Shown: positions 34,944 to 47,936 of the stretch, in pieces
Layout: each line of letters opens with the position of its first letter
Numbering within the stretch: the first letter of the stretch is position 1
Assembly (NCBI GenBank): GCA_029449245.1
Contig: JANATF010000008.1
Location: forward strand, 372,001-436,000
Reading direction: 5' to 3'
DNA from: Mortierella alpina
Taxonomy: Eukaryota; Mortierellomycota; Mortierellomycetes; Mortierellales; Mortierellaceae
DNA: 64,000 nt
The notes under the pieces: model-generated
Told to the model about the DNA's origin: nothing
Databases searched by the model: none
What the model saw: only the letters and a program-made list of their open reading frames with translations
Made by a program: the position numbers and the translations under genes

Positions 34944-35668
34944 TTAGGCTCTTACAGACGCCAAAAAGAAGACCACGCTTACCACTTCCTCCCATATCTC
35001 GTCCTCTTCCTCCTTTTTACGTTGCTTCTCACTCTTTTCTCCATTGCCATCCTTGCCATCCTTGCCGTCTTTGCTGCCCTTGCTCTCTTTCCGGCTCCTG
35101 CGGTCTTTGTCCTCCTTGTAGCTTTTATGGTGCTTATCTTTGAAGTCTTGTCGATGCCTCTTGTGTTCCTTGCCATGATACTCAAAGTGATGATTGTCGA
35201 GGTAATTGTGACTGAATGCGGGAGCCGGAGTGGCAACATACTGGGGTGGATAATTGTGAGACGTGTATGGTGTGGTACAACCGCCCTGCAAGAGGTAGCC
35301 TGCCGTATGAGGTATGGAGTAGAACTGCGTGGATCCATCAAGCGCTTGGACTGACTGAACGTGAGGAGGATGTCCCGTCGGCTGCTGAGCGGGTGCATCT
35401 GGAAACTCCCATTGGGTTCTTCCTGTGGCAGACTCTATATCACAGTACGACATAGAGTCCTCGGTTAGTCTTGCTTCAAAGTATGTAGAGTTTCTATAGA
35501 TGCGGCGGCGTGTGCCATACCGATAAAGTAGGTGCGTTGCATCAACGGATCATAATGCGAGTTCCTATATAGAAAATACATGAGCTTGAGCTACTGAGGG
35601 CAAGCCTTCCTCAAGTGCATGGTGACTTTCACTACACAATACCATCCTAGAGGTAGTGGCAAGGTCAT
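34944..35668 (-). CDS. Small WW-domain protein with Lys-rich tail
   Basis: Exons 35668-35643 (26 nt), 35564-35521 (44 nt) and 35434-34944 join in frame to 186 residues. The three parts build a complete WW domain: LPLGW, then YDPLMQRTYFI, then ESATGRTQWEFP, with 22 residues between the two Trp, the usual spacing. WW domains bind Pro-rich peptides. A Pro/Gln/Tyr/His-rich middle part (PPHVQSVQALDG, YPPQYVATPAP) follows, then a tail of Lys/Asp/Glu/Arg (KEDKDRRSRKES, GSKDGKDGKDG), probably disordered and nuclear. A consensus donor (GTAAGC) lies about 14 codons before the stop, so the true C-terminus may differ. No specific orthologue is recognised; a spliceosome-linked role would fit but is not shown. 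Confidence 0.6.
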
Positions 35669-36276
35669 GGCGCTTGGACTGGCAATTTGGGTTAGAGTAG
35701 CTTCGAGATGGAATGTGAGTAAAGGATTATTTGTTGAGCAAAGTAACAGTTGGGCATTACCGGGAGGTGCTTTTATACTGTTGATCTCGTCGCGAGGTGT
35801 TTCTGTAGTGGCTGTGCTATTGAAAGTGGCAACTGTATGAATTCTGGATCTTGTAGGCTGTTGCACTTCCACCTCTGCCCTTACAGCCGCTGGTGTTGTT
35901 TGGTCTTTTTAGTAAGTCGAGTCGGCGACATTTTCAACGGCTGGACTCTGTACAAAAGCCCGTTATAAACGCCGGATGCTTGCCCTTTATGACTTGAATG
36001 TCAGTTTGTTACTGAGGTTATGCCTGCTTTTTATGGTCCTTGGTCCCTGGAGAGCTGCGCGTGAGTTGGGCAGTTCGATCTGTCGTACGAACGAGCCACG
36101 GGTCTGTGCACTTTCAAGTTCAAAGGCAGCCGTTCAAAAGGGTGAGTCAGGACAGGACGGCATATCCACGTGACCTTCGATCGAAGAAGCGCAACACCAA
36201 AACACACTTTTTTTCCCTTTCTTCGGCCGATGTTCTTTTCTCCTTTGCTTCTTATACATCACAACAACCATTGATC
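35669..36276. other. Divergent intergenic region WW protein / AsnRS
   Basis: About 600 bases between outward start codons. Nothing beyond promoter sequence is supported; the T-rich stretch 36205-36245 directly precedes the AsnRS ATG. Confidence 0.45.
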
Positions 36277-38713
36277 ATGGCCGACAAATTACCCGTCGAT
36301 TCCCTCTCCATCGCTTCTGGTAATCATTGTTTGAAAGAATGAGAGAGTCAACAATTATGAGCAGAGGACGAGGCGAAATTTCTCTGGGAATCTTTAGCGG
36401 GCGTGGAATGTGCAATGCAAGGACTTGATCTTTTCCACCGTTCATCATGGCCTTACTTCAGTTCCCAACCGTTGAAGACAAATGAGCAGAGTGAGAAGGC
36501 ATGCGAGAGACAACTTGAAGTAGACAGGAGTACCTCGTGTACAGGCTGGCCAGACGCTCCCGACTTTTGACTTCGCTCTTGACTTTTGACTTCTAACGCA
36601 TCCTCGCGCATGCTAACTCGGATCGTTTCGTTCTCTTGGGATACACTGATGATCGTAGTTGTCCATGTTGACGAGACTAAGGGCTCGGACGAGTCTGGCA
36701 ACGGCTCAGTTGAGGCTCCTTATCAGTCTGCCGCCAAGGCCCTTCAGGCCCACGGCGAGTCTGCAAAGATCCAGGTCTGGAAGGCTGCCGTCACTGAAGG
36801 CGAGACGTCTGGATATGCCCCCATCTCCGGTGCTGCCTTGAAGAAAGCCGTCAAGAAGGTCGCTGAGCTGGAGAAGAAGGCAAAGAAGCTCGCCGAACAG
36901 GCCGCTGAGTTGGCTGCCAAGGATCAGGCCGCTGCTGAGGAGCGTGAGCGTGTTCTGGAGGCCGCAAAGCAGGTTGTCTTGAAAGAGGACACTTCCCTCC
37001 CTGCCGCCACCAAAATCAAGATCAGACACGGTGTCGAGAACAGAGGCAAGCGCGTCAAGGTCTCGGGATGGGTCCACCGTCTCCGTGTCCAGGGCAAGAA
37101 CATGACCTTCATCATTCTTAGAGATGGAACTGGCTACCTCCAGTGCGTCCTCACTGACAACCTTGTAAGCGATTTTGACTCATGTTGTATACTTTTGTGG
37201 TCAGTGGTCAATTGACGAACGTTTGCAACTGACATCTAGTTTTGCGTTGTTGTATAGTGCCAAACTTACGATGCTCTCACCCTTACCCTTGAGTCCACCG
37301 TTACTGTGTATGGTGTCATCAACGAGCTTCCCGAGGGCAAGACCGTATGTGCTTTGACAGAGTTCTTGGAATATTCACGAGGACGGAGCCAATGTGATAT
37401 ATGATGTGTTCTGATCTTATATTACATGTTTTCGCTCACTCAGGCTCCTGACCACCACGAGTTGACCGTCGATTACTGGGAGTGCATTGGAAAGGCACCT
37501 GGCGGTGATGAGGCTATCTCCAACAAGGTCAATGAGAACTCGGACCCTTCGGTCAAGTACGATTTGCGCCACTTGGTTCTTCGTGAGGAGAAGGCCTCTG
37601 GTATCTTGAAGGTTCGCTCGCAGGTCATGAAGGCCTTCCGCGACCACTTTGATAACCGTGGCTTCACTGAGGTCACTCCTCCCGCCATGGTTCAGACCTC
37701 GGTCGAGGGAGGCTCCACTCTCTTCGAGTTGAACTACTACAATGAGAAGGTAACGACTTTAATTCACAGCTGCAGTAATGGCGTTTTGAGGTGCGTGATA
37801 GTATGTGTCGATGACTCAACATGGATATATTCTTTCTCACCGTCATATGAAGGCCTACTTGACCCAGTCCTCCCAGCTCTACTTGGAGACCTGCCTTCCC
37901 TCTTTGGGCGATGTCTACTGCTTGGCTGAGTCATTCCGTGCCGAAAAGTCGCACACCCGCCGCCACCTGTCCGAGTACACTCACTGCGAGGCTGAGATGG
38001 CCTTTATCAGCTTTGACGACCTGCTTGACCAGCTCGAGGAGATGGTTTGCGATGTCATTGACCGCACTCTCGCACACAAGCCTTCTGCCGACATTGTCTA
38101 CAAGCTTAACCCCGACTTCAAGAAGCCCGAGCGCCCCTTCATGCGTATGGACTACACGGACGCCATTCAGTATCTCAAGGACAACGATATCAAGAAGGAG
38201 GACGGTACCTTCTACGAGGTCGGCGAAGATATTCCCGAAGCCCCTGAGCGTGCCATGACAGACAAGATCAACCGTCCCATCTTCTTGTGCCGCTTCCCTG
38301 CCGAGATTAAGTCATTCTACATGAAGCGCTGCCCTGAGAACCCCGCCTTGACCGAGAGTGTTGACGTGCTGATGCCCGGAGTTGGAGAGATTGTCGGAGG
38401 ATCTATGCGTATCTCTGACCTCGACGAGTTGATGGCTGCCTACAAGCGCGAAAGCCTCGACCCCTCCCCATACTACTGGTTCACTGACCAGCGCAAGTAC
38501 GGAACCACCGAGCACGGTGGATTCGGTCTGGGTGTCGAGCGCTACATCGCTTGGTTGTTGAACCTCCACACTGTCCGTGATACCTGTCTCTACCCTAGGT
38601 AAGATTCTCAAACGTCGTCCAGCGACTGATGTTGTTCAATTGCACTTTCTCTTGTAACGCTCTAACACTTGTTTGTACATGTCATTAGATTCACCGGTCG
38701 TGCATTCCCTTAA
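36277..38713 (+). CDS. DED81: Cytosolic asparaginyl-tRNA synthetase
   Basis: Exons 36277-36319, 36659-37164, 37258-37344, 37444-37749, 37853-38598 and 38689-38713 give 570 residues. It charges tRNA-Asn with asparagine. Domains in order: the eukaryote-specific N-terminal extension ([16 protein letters not shown]...) with a Lys/Ala-rich coiled coil (about residues 85-140), the OB-fold anticodon-binding domain ([19 protein letters not shown]), and the class II catalytic core. Motif 2 is in [22 protein letters not shown]; motif 3 is [21 protein letters not shown] ends the protein from a 25-nt last exon. The N-terminal extension and absence of a targeting peptide mark the cytosolic rather than the mitochondrial enzyme. 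The first intron, after 43 coding nt, is 339 nt. Confidence 0.97.
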
Positions 38714-38865
38714 ACTTCTTTTGTGATATCAACGGCTGCTGGAATCAGCATTTTCAACCGGCAGTTTTTCTTTTTTTCTTTTTCATTTCGCTTAATAAAC
38801 TGACCTAAACGCAGCACTGGGAGTTCTTGGACAGGCCAATGTGTGGGAGCGCTCTTCAGTTTATT

Positions 38866-39993
38866 TTACAAGCCCATCAGGAAATTGGCAAGTATGCTAT
38901 CTCCAGATCCACTGGCACCATTCCCAGGATCAGAAGACGGACCGTTTGACTTCTGGCTAGCAAGCAAACTCGCAAGCCCACCTTTCTTTTTCTTCTTACT
39001 TCCTGCCCCGCCACCTTTCCTCTCGTCGAGTCCCGGTAATCGTGGCGAGGATGCTGGTGAAGTTGCCGCCGAAGAGGCGATTGATGATGCCTTGGAGAGT
39101 CGACTTGCAGGAGATGATGGCATAGAGGCAGAGAATTTTGGCTGCTCAAAGTCAAACGATGCAGGTGTTGATTGTGATACCGCCTTTCTTTTAGCGCTTC
39201 GATGAGCTGCTGTTCCCTGCTTGTGAGGCATTGAGTTCCCGAGTGATGCCGGTTTCGCTGGAGTTGCCGCTTCGACCTCCTTCGCTGCTTGCTGCTGGTG
39301 CTCGTATTCCTTGGCCAACTTCCGGTGCTGAGAGATGGGCTTTGTCACCTTGACTCTGGAATTCAGGTAGCCTTCTTTGGTTCCAGGAAGTTCCGTGTCT
39401 CGGTGGCACCTCTGGCATGAGTATATAACATGGTTCAGGATCTGGTTTGCGCGCTTGTTGACCTTGGGAGGTTGATCCTTGCTCCCGAATGCGTTCCGTC
39501 GTTGCTGCTGAAGTTGCTGTTGCTGCCGATCGAGTTCGGTGTAGGGGGTGATTCTGATGACCTTCTTATCTCGCTGTGTCAGGGTCCGTTTCGCGGTCGC
39601 TGACTCTGCTGCTGTGTCCTCCGAACTCTCCATTGGTATATTTGTTGCACTCTCGTTGGCAACGCTGTTCTTGTCCGGTATAATGCTGTTGGCTTTTTTG
39701 TTCTTGGTCGTTTCCATTTTCGCCCGTTTCCTTGCCTTTTTTTTCCGCCTGTCCTTCTCGATCCTTGTTTCTTTTACAGGAACGACTTTGACCTTCGAGT
39801 TGATGCCGGGGACGAAGATGGAGCCACAGGCGGAGCAGGATTTGGTTTGAATGTCCTCATGGAGTCTTAGGTCGCGGTCGTTAGCGAGGGAGAGGAACTG
39901 CGACATGTAGTGTGAGGACGCCCCTGGGCATTGAGCAAGGAGCATGTGCGATGCCTTCCAGAGGAACTCGAGGCGGGCGTTCGAGTCAGCCAT
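38866..39993 (-). CDS. Rpr2/Rpp21/Snm1-type RNase P/MRP subunit
   Basis: One uninterrupted exon of 375 residues from the ATG at 39993. That ATG has A at -3 and G at +4 and lies right before the conserved start of the family; an upstream in-frame ATG at 40053 has a poorer context. The family helps pre-tRNA or pre-rRNA cleavage as a protein part of RNase P or RNase MRP. The helical N-terminus (RLEFLWKASHMLLAQ... YMSQFLSLANDRDLRLH) is followed by a zinc ribbon built from CSACGSIFVPG (about residues 72-75) and CQRCHRDTELPG. Between them is a Lys/Arg-rich insert, and after them a long basic/Ser-rich tail with KKKKKGG near the end. Whether it serves RNase P (Rpr2/Rpp21) or MRP (Snm1) cannot be decided. 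It is much longer than human Rpp21 because of the insert and tail. Confidence 0.8.
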   Translation of the reverse strand: MADSNARLEFLWKASHMLLAQCPGASSHYMSQFLSLANDRDLRLHEDIQTKSCSACGSIFVPGINSKVKVVPVKETRIEKDRRKKKARKRAKMETTKNKKANSIIPDKNSVANESATNIPMESSEDTAAESATAKRTLTQRDKKVIRITPYTELDRQQQQLQQQRRNAFGSKDQPPKVNKRANQILNHVIYSCQRCHRDTELPGTKEGYLNSRVKVTKPISQHRKLAKEYEHQQQAAKEVEAATPAKPASLGNSMPHKQGTAAHRSAKRKAVSQSTPASFDFEQPKFSASMPSSPASRLSKASSIASSAATSPASSPRLPGLDERKGGGAGSKKKKKGGLASLLASQKSNGPSSDPGNGASGSGDSILANFLMGL

Positions 39994-40194
39994 TGTCGAT
40001 TGGAAGGCAGAGTGCAGTATGGTGCGAACGAACACAGCGTTGCGATATGACATCTATACCACAAGGATCAGCCACGAAAAAAAACACGGGACTGCCTCTT
40101 CATTTTCTTTTTTCTTGCCTTTGAACTTTCTAGACCTGCCTTGTCCATCCTCTTGTTGAACAGCAGATCGCCAACTCTCCACCCATCTCCCAGA
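39994..40194. promoter_or_regulatory. Divergent promoter RNase P subunit / TRM61
   Basis: About 200 bases between two outward genes that both act on tRNA maturation. A T-rich run at 40102-40116 precedes TRM61. Joint control is an inference from spacing and related function. Confidence 0.45.
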
Positions 40195-41611
40195 ATGAGC
40201 GACATTATGGTTGAGAAGCAAAGCTTCGCCAGATACAAGACCAACAACACTATCGAGGAAGGCGACCTCGTTGTCACATACCTTGTAAGCTGCCGGAGCC
40301 CTTGAAAACTCGGCCCACTACAACCCTCTGTCCGAGTCGAAAACGCATACTAACAGTCCGCCTGTTGTTACTACTTGGTTGCAACAAGAACAGGGAAACC
40401 ATGGGGATGATTCGGGTCAGGAAAGGCGAATACTTCAACTGCAAATTCGGGAGCTACAAGCACGCGGATATGATCGGACTGGAGTACGGCACTAAGCTCG
40501 GCTCTAACACAGGCCGTGGCTTTCTTTACCTGCTTCACCCCACACCCGAGCTCTGGACCTTGGTCTTGCCTCACCGGACACAAATTCTGTACATTGCCGA
40601 CATCTCGTTCGTCATGAACTTTTTGAACCTCAAGCCCGGCATGTCCATGATTGAATCGGGAACGGGATCTGGCTCCTTCTCACATTCGATCGCAAGGACC
40701 TTGGCCCCAACAGGACATTTGTACACGTTCGAGTACCACCAGGAGCGTGTTAATGCAGCCAAAAAGGAGTTTGAGGAGCACGGTCTGTCAGATATGGTCA
40801 CGCTGCGGTGCAGGGACGTGTGCATGGATGGATTTGATATGGAGAACAAGGTTGACGCCAGTAAGTATTTTCTTATACTTGCAAGCTTCTTGAGCTACAG
40901 CAGTTGTACTGAGTTGCTTCTTTTTTGCCTTTAGTTTTCTTGGATCTTCCTGCGCCTTGGGAGGCTGTGGCATCTGCGAAGAAGGCTTTCAAGCATAACA
41001 AGATTGGCAAGATTTGCACCTTCAGTCCTTGCATCGAGCAGATCTCGAGGACGGTCACGGCGTTAAATGAGCAGGGCTTTGTTGATATCCAGATGTTTGA
41101 ATGTTTGATTCGCTTCAATGAGATCAGAGTGATCCCTATGTGGACCATCGAGGAGGCCATGGAGAAGCAGCGAGCCGTTGAGAAAAAGAGGAAGCGCGAC
41201 AAGCCTCAGGCGGCAAGCAAGAGGAACGGAAAGCGCCAGGAGAGACAGACCAACGAGGACACTGAGGAAGAGAGCAAAGATAAGATTGCCAAGCTGGAGA
41301 CTCTAGTCGACGATAGCAATGATTCCTCGGCAGCAGCTACACCCCTGTCGACCTCGGGATCTGAGCCAGAACAACCGTCGGCCACCTCCACGCCCGTTAT
41401 TGCATCAGAAGCTACAATGTCCTCCGCGACGACCACCACAGCGGAAGCAGAGCCCCGAGAGAGGATCAACCCCAAGAATGTTGTGGTGACACGCTTACCA
41501 GCAGAGCAGCGAGGACATACTTCATATCTGATGTTCGCCACATTCACGCCCGCCTTCCAGCAACCGAGTCTGCGCGAGAAGAAGGCAGCGGAAGCTGCAG
41601 TCGTGAACTGA
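40195..41611 (+). CDS. TRM61: tRNA (adenine-58-N1)-methyltransferase catalytic subunit
   Basis: Exons 40195-40284, 40389-40860 and 40935-41611 give 412 residues. With Trm6 it forms m1A58 in the T-loop of tRNAs, which in yeast is vital for initiator tRNA. Visible: the N-terminal beta domain (IEEGDLVVTYL, FGSYKHADMIG), the family block LLHPTPELWTLVLPHRTQIL, SAM-binding motif I ESGTGSGSFSHSIA, motif II YTFEYHQERV, and the catalytic-region LDLPAPWEAV then FSPCIEQISRT. A Lys/Arg- and Ser/Thr/Glu-rich insert (residues about 285-370) precedes the last conserved strand HTSYLMFATFTPA. The second exon uses the acceptor before AACAGG; only this one keeps frame with exon 1. Confidence 0.95.
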
Positions 41612-41714
41612 CCCAGACCTCCGACTCTATCGATCTGCACGTGATTAAAGACTGAATGCATATACGACGTTCCTCGTTTTTGCGTAATGAGCATCCTCAA
41701 GAGACCCCTTTTGA

Positions 41715-43297
<1,583 letters not shown>

Positions 43298-44264
43298 TGA
43301 AAGGGAAGTCGGAAAGTGCGCGCAGCCATCATTAGTTGAATTCTATAAAAATAACTCCCCCTATAGTACGGTCTTGGACGGAGAAGCAGCCCTAATTACT
43401 GACATCTTTTCTCGTCGCTTGTGGAAAAGGAATCTTGACAGATAATCATTGCCAATGCAGTTTGGCGCGTCCCAAAAGAATGGGCTGTGCTAGTTGTGCG
43501 TCGTGTACAAGTTAAGCATGTCGCGTCTGAGATTTGAATTAGTATAAATTCGGCAACAGGTCAATACAACCCCAGCGCCGCTAAGAGAGTTGTATTGCGA
43601 AGGTAAATAACACCCCCCCCCCCCCCCGCCCCCCTTTTTACCCTCTGACAAAGCCTGGCAGAAAAGGCTGAAGAAGGCATCAAAGAGGACTCGCCTGAGC
43701 TTGCATAAAGCCGTATATGGAAGTTCCTACTCCTCTCGAGGCCCGATCAGGCATGGGCGAGGCAATGCATGTGGAAATCTCGGCTATGCTGACCATGCCG
43801 AGATTGGGATACCTTGGACGAGCGACGCTGTGACGAGGCATGACCAGTGCTCGGTATTGTATATATAACTCCAGGCGCGCTAGAGGCGGCGGCGCCCTTA
43901 ACCATCGCTATACGGTTGCCCCTGGGCAGCATCACTTCTTTGTGTTGGCAGCTATCTCGCTGTTTGTTTGCTTTGTCTCTTTCTTTCTCGCTCGCCTCCT
44001 TCCCTTCGATCCTCTTCCACTGCATTCTCTGCCTCCCTCTGGTCGCCGGCCCGCTCTCGCTCTTTCACTCACTCTTCATTGCTTGGCCCGCACGCTGCCT
44101 CATTCCATCGCTCGTTCAATTCGCCTTTTTACTCATTCCTTGTGGACGTTCTTCTCCCACCCTTCCTCGGTCACACGAGGAGCCGATAAGAGCATCCTCT
44201 CCGAGGACCCTGCACAACACAGACCACAGACCACAGACCAAAGGAAAAAAATATAGGAGCATCG
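43298..44264. other. Intergenic region with poly-C run
   Basis: About 970 bases without a supported gene. Contains a run of 16 C at 43612-43627 followed by G and six C, and a pyrimidine-rich stretch (43970-44130) upstream of the kelch-like gene. The poly-C run is a likely assembly error spot. Confidence 0.55.
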
Positions 44265-46313
44265 ATGAAAGCCGCCCTTATCTTGACCGCAATCCTGTCG
44301 ATAGCCTGTGCCCAGCCGCAGAGCGAACCCGCGCGCACAACCAGGGCTATCACCCTCATCGAAAACGACCTCTATGTCTATGGAGGTAAGAGGAGCTGAA
44401 ACTGGGAGAGGGCGCTTGTACAGCTGCCCCCGTAGGCTCACTCTTGCTGTTTTATCTAGAGGCTGCAACTAAGAGGGAGTACATTGTCGATACTACATTT
44501 GGTTTTAGGCTCGGGCGCGGGCGGGACATGCTATTCAGACCTCTACACGCTGCATCTCGACGCCTCGGACGGCTGGACCGCAGGAACAGCACCCTGGAAG
44601 ACTGTATCTTCCGATCGTTCGACACCCCTCGGATCGACCTCCTGGGCAGTAGCATCGGCTGATGGCGAAAAGATACTTTTCTACGGCCAGTCGCTTTGTC
44701 CGCAGCAGTTGACGTTGGAAGCCTCCAGTCCACACCCCTTCAAAGCCTCGTCTGGATCAGTTATTTTCGAACAAGACGATGGGAAGTGGTCCCGGTCAGA
44801 CACCGCATCTGATATTTTTGGCCCACGACTTGTCAAGAGCGATGAGCCTGTCCCCGTTCAGGTGGTTGATCAGAAGAACCGTGTTGTGTACACTTTCCTT
44901 TATGACGCGTTCAATCCCCAGCTAGGGACTCAGCTCTGGACCTTCTCGACAGACCATCTTCCATCCGACATTGCCAAGTCGGCCAAAAATACGACCATGA
45001 CCACGACTCAGCCGCCTGCTCCGCCACCAGTAACTCCTCCCCCGACGAACGGTACCAATGCTACTCTGCCTGCACCACCACCACCACCAACACAAGCGCC
45101 TGTCGTTCTTGCTCCCTTCGTAGATATAGGTGCGGCCGTCTATCTGGACGGCACAATAGTGGTCATTGGAGGCGGAAGAGCATCAGGAGAGAAGCTGGCT
45201 GGTGACGATGTGGATGCAGGCTCTGGATTTTACAAAATGGATCGGTGCTGGATTTACACCATAGCAAGCAACCAATGGAGAGTCCAAAACCTCGTAAGTC
45301 TTTATCTATGTCCGACGCTGTTGACTTGATATCGCGTGCATACTCGCAAGTACAAAGAGAGTCCGTAAGACTCACATTTACAAAAACTGACGCGAATAGA
45401 CGGTCGCCGGTGGATATCTGCCTTTGCCAAGACGTCTTGCGGCACTTCTTGTTGGTAAGTACCGGGATAATCGTAACGGCCAACCGAGATATTGTTTTGA
45501 AGTTTTTCTTCTAACACCCCTACGTTACGCATTAAAACAGTGGGAACCCAGATTTACATGCATGGAGGGAACACAACCCAAACAGACCCAACCGACCAGT
45601 ATGCTAAAGACTTTTGGATTTTGGATACTTCGACCTGGCAATGGACCTCCGCACCAAGTTCACCCATGGGCCGTGCATCGCACACCCTGCTTCGGCACAA
45701 CAACACACTGTTGTCGCTGTCTGGGTTCGATTTCGAGACGACGAAGGCCAAGGCGGCCAAGAACTCTTACGTAATGGTCTATGATCTGGACACTACTGCT
45801 TGGGGGTCGCAATTTGGACAAATCAACCAATCCTTCTTTCAACAGCACTCCATTGCCATCATTGGAGGAGCTGTAGCAGGCTTTGTCCTTTTCCTTCTTC
45901 TTGCCTCGATCGCGTCACGCCTGTGGAGAAAACACACTCAGAAGAGAAACGGTCTGGGTGAACTAAAGAGGAGAAATCGATCCAGCAAGGCATTCCTCTC
46001 TGCCGCGGCTACAGGACCTCAAGTCGCCGCCGCTGCGATCTCAAAGTCCCGTGGCTCACGCCCAGCTCCGATGTCCGATTTTCCGGACAAACATCGAACG
46101 ACCGAGATGTCAACTACGAGTGGTTATGAAACCCAAATCGATCTCTCCACTCTCACACCACAGCCTGGTCAACAGCAGTACAATCCTTATGCGCCAGTCC
46201 ACCAACAGCAGCAAGTCCCGTTGATGAACGCCAACGCCTTGGAGCAGCAAGAAGTGAATTTGGAACCGTATGTTGACAATGATGAGAGTGCTGTGAGGAA
46301 TCCGAGACCTTAG
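44265..46313 (+). CDS. Kelch-like single-pass membrane protein
   Basis: Exons 44265-44385, 44509-45293, 45400-45454 and 45541-46313 give 577 residues. The N-terminus is a good signal peptide (ALILTAILSIACAQ). The lumenal/extracellular part shows kelch-type beta-propeller strands: LIENDLYVYGG, DLYTLHLD, VYLDGTIVVIGGG, TQIYMHGGN, DFWILDTSTWQW and a later MVYDLDTTAWG. A Pro/Thr-rich loop (about residues 215-245, runs of P) interrupts the propeller. One transmembrane helix follows near residues 424-446 (AIIGGAVAGFVLFLLLASIA), then a basic cytoplasmic stretch and a Gln/Pro-rich tail. Similar signal-kelch-TM proteins are abundant in Mucoromycota-type fungi, but their role is not established. Possible cell-surface or polarity function is a guess. 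Confidence 0.85.
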
Positions 46314-46564
46314 CAGCTCAACGAACTATCTCATCGCAGCGACCATACCACGCCTCGGGGCTAAATCATTATTAGGCGCTACCGCGTGGATCAGTCCTGA
46401 CATTTTACACCTATATCAGCATCCCTTCCTTCCTTCCTTTCCTCGCACGCCGGCACTGCTGTGGACACATTCCTTTTGCTTCGGCCCATCCGGATCATAC
46501 ATGATAAGTGAAGTTATCATACATTAAAGCATTATATTTCCGTGGCCTTTGTATAATGTGCGGT

Positions 46565-47707
46565 CTACTTGCCCTCAATGGCAGGGTGTCCTGCATTTTT
46601 GTTGTACTCCACAAACACGCGCTCTGCGGGTCTCACTCCACCTAGAAAAAACAGAAAATGCAGCAAAAAGCGAGAATAGGATTGTTAATAAAACTGTTCG
46701 TACGATAGAGCCCCGCTCGGATCCAAGGAAAAATCAAGGCCAGGAGGGAGGGAGTTGCATCATGACAACTTTACCAGGAATATCCACAAAGAGGTACTTG
46801 TATTCCCATTTGTTGCGTTGATCCTTGACCATCTCTAGATGCGCTGTGCCCTCGTTGTGAGGTCCTTCGACGTAGAATCGCATCAGAAGATGCTCCTTGC
46901 CCTCGCCATCCAGAACCACTTGCGAACTAAAGAAGGTTGATTGGTTGTTGAAACGTTGCTGTTATTTTCTCGTTCCATGACAAGTCACCAGACGCGTCAA
47001 CAACAATCGCTCTGCTTGTGCTGTTCATTCCGCTCCTGACAACTTACTGAATACGACGATTGCGGCGTCTTTTGCTGGAGGAGGGCTCTCCATGACCCAT
47101 GATGGGCATTCCAATGATGTCCTTGAGTTTCTCGTTGTTCCGAACTCTTTCCAATGCGTCGCCAAAGACATGGGTGTCGCTGTTGGATCCAAAGAGTTCC
47201 GAAACGATCGCGTATCCGACTGCTCCCACGAGAACAACTCCGGCACCAATGATGGCATAGTTGGTGGTAGTCTTTGTTGCCGTCACGACTAGCAATCGAA
47301 TAATCAAGAAGAAAGAGAGGTGACCGCGACAGGTGGGGGCAGCTTGTTAGTGTACCAAAGCCGAGGTGGCTGAGAAGTACTGTGTAGGAGCGCGATCAGG
47401 TCGCGGATCAGGTGAAGAGTTGCTGAGATGTCTCGGACTCGAACTCACCTTTTTCAGGTGTGGAGAGATCCTTCCACTGCTTCTTATCCGTGCGGTGTGC
47501 AAGGGCGCCCAGGGGTCTCTGGGTGTTGCTGCCGCTGCTCTTGGGCTGCTCCGTGGCCATGTTCCTGACGGATTGTCTCCAGGAAGTTCCGAGGGCGATC
47601 TTCTGGTGCTTAGACTGGTGCGCACACTGCATGAGGGTTCTCTTGGAGGCGAATGCGCACGAGGACGCGGTCCAGGCGCGCAGGCCTGTCTGGTGAATGA
47701 ATCCCAT
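46565..47707 (-). CDS. TIM21: Mitochondrial presequence translocase subunit Tim21
   Basis: Exons 47707-47449, 47288-47048, 46926-46775 and 46641-46565 give 242 residues. Tim21 links the TIM23 inner-membrane translocase to the TOM complex and to respiratory complexes. The N-terminus is basic and hydroxylated without acids (RAWTASSCAFASKRTL), a typical matrix-targeting presequence. One transmembrane helix follows (YAIIGAGVVLVGAVGYAIV), then the intermembrane-space domain with GDALERVRNNEKLKDIIG and the family block LLMRFYVEGP... WEYKYLFVDIPG. It ends convergently with the kelch-like gene, 251 bases apart, and diverges from Sm G. Confidence 0.93.
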
Positions 47708-47936
47708 TGTCGCTGTTGATGGTCGTGTGTGAAGGAATGGTAGGAAATAGAAGAGGAGCCCGGGTTCCCTCTTTTTCAAGAGCGCAAACGGGGAGGGGAA
47801 CAAAAAAGCCAGTCCACCTTTTTTTGCGGTGTTCTACGTCACATTTCTTCCAATGCGACCAGCAAGATCTCAACTTCGGATTGCAACTCTTTTCTGCTCA
47901 GCCTTTTTGCTTCTCACACGTCCCATTCAACACATC
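47708..47936. promoter_or_regulatory. Divergent promoter TIM21 / Sm G
   Basis: 229 bases between outward start codons, with T-runs near 47815-47825 and a pyrimidine-rich stretch before the Sm G ATG. No motif beyond this is recognised. Confidence 0.45.

Noticed and set aside
35459-35473. Alternative acceptors for the third WW exon
   Set aside because: They give a 47-nt intron or a stop codon. The acceptor before 35434 restores the normal Trp-Trp spacing of a WW domain with an 86-nt intron.
40389-40394. TRM61 exon 2 starting after AACAG at 40394
   Set aside because: It shifts the frame; the acceptor five bases earlier keeps the conserved reading frame.
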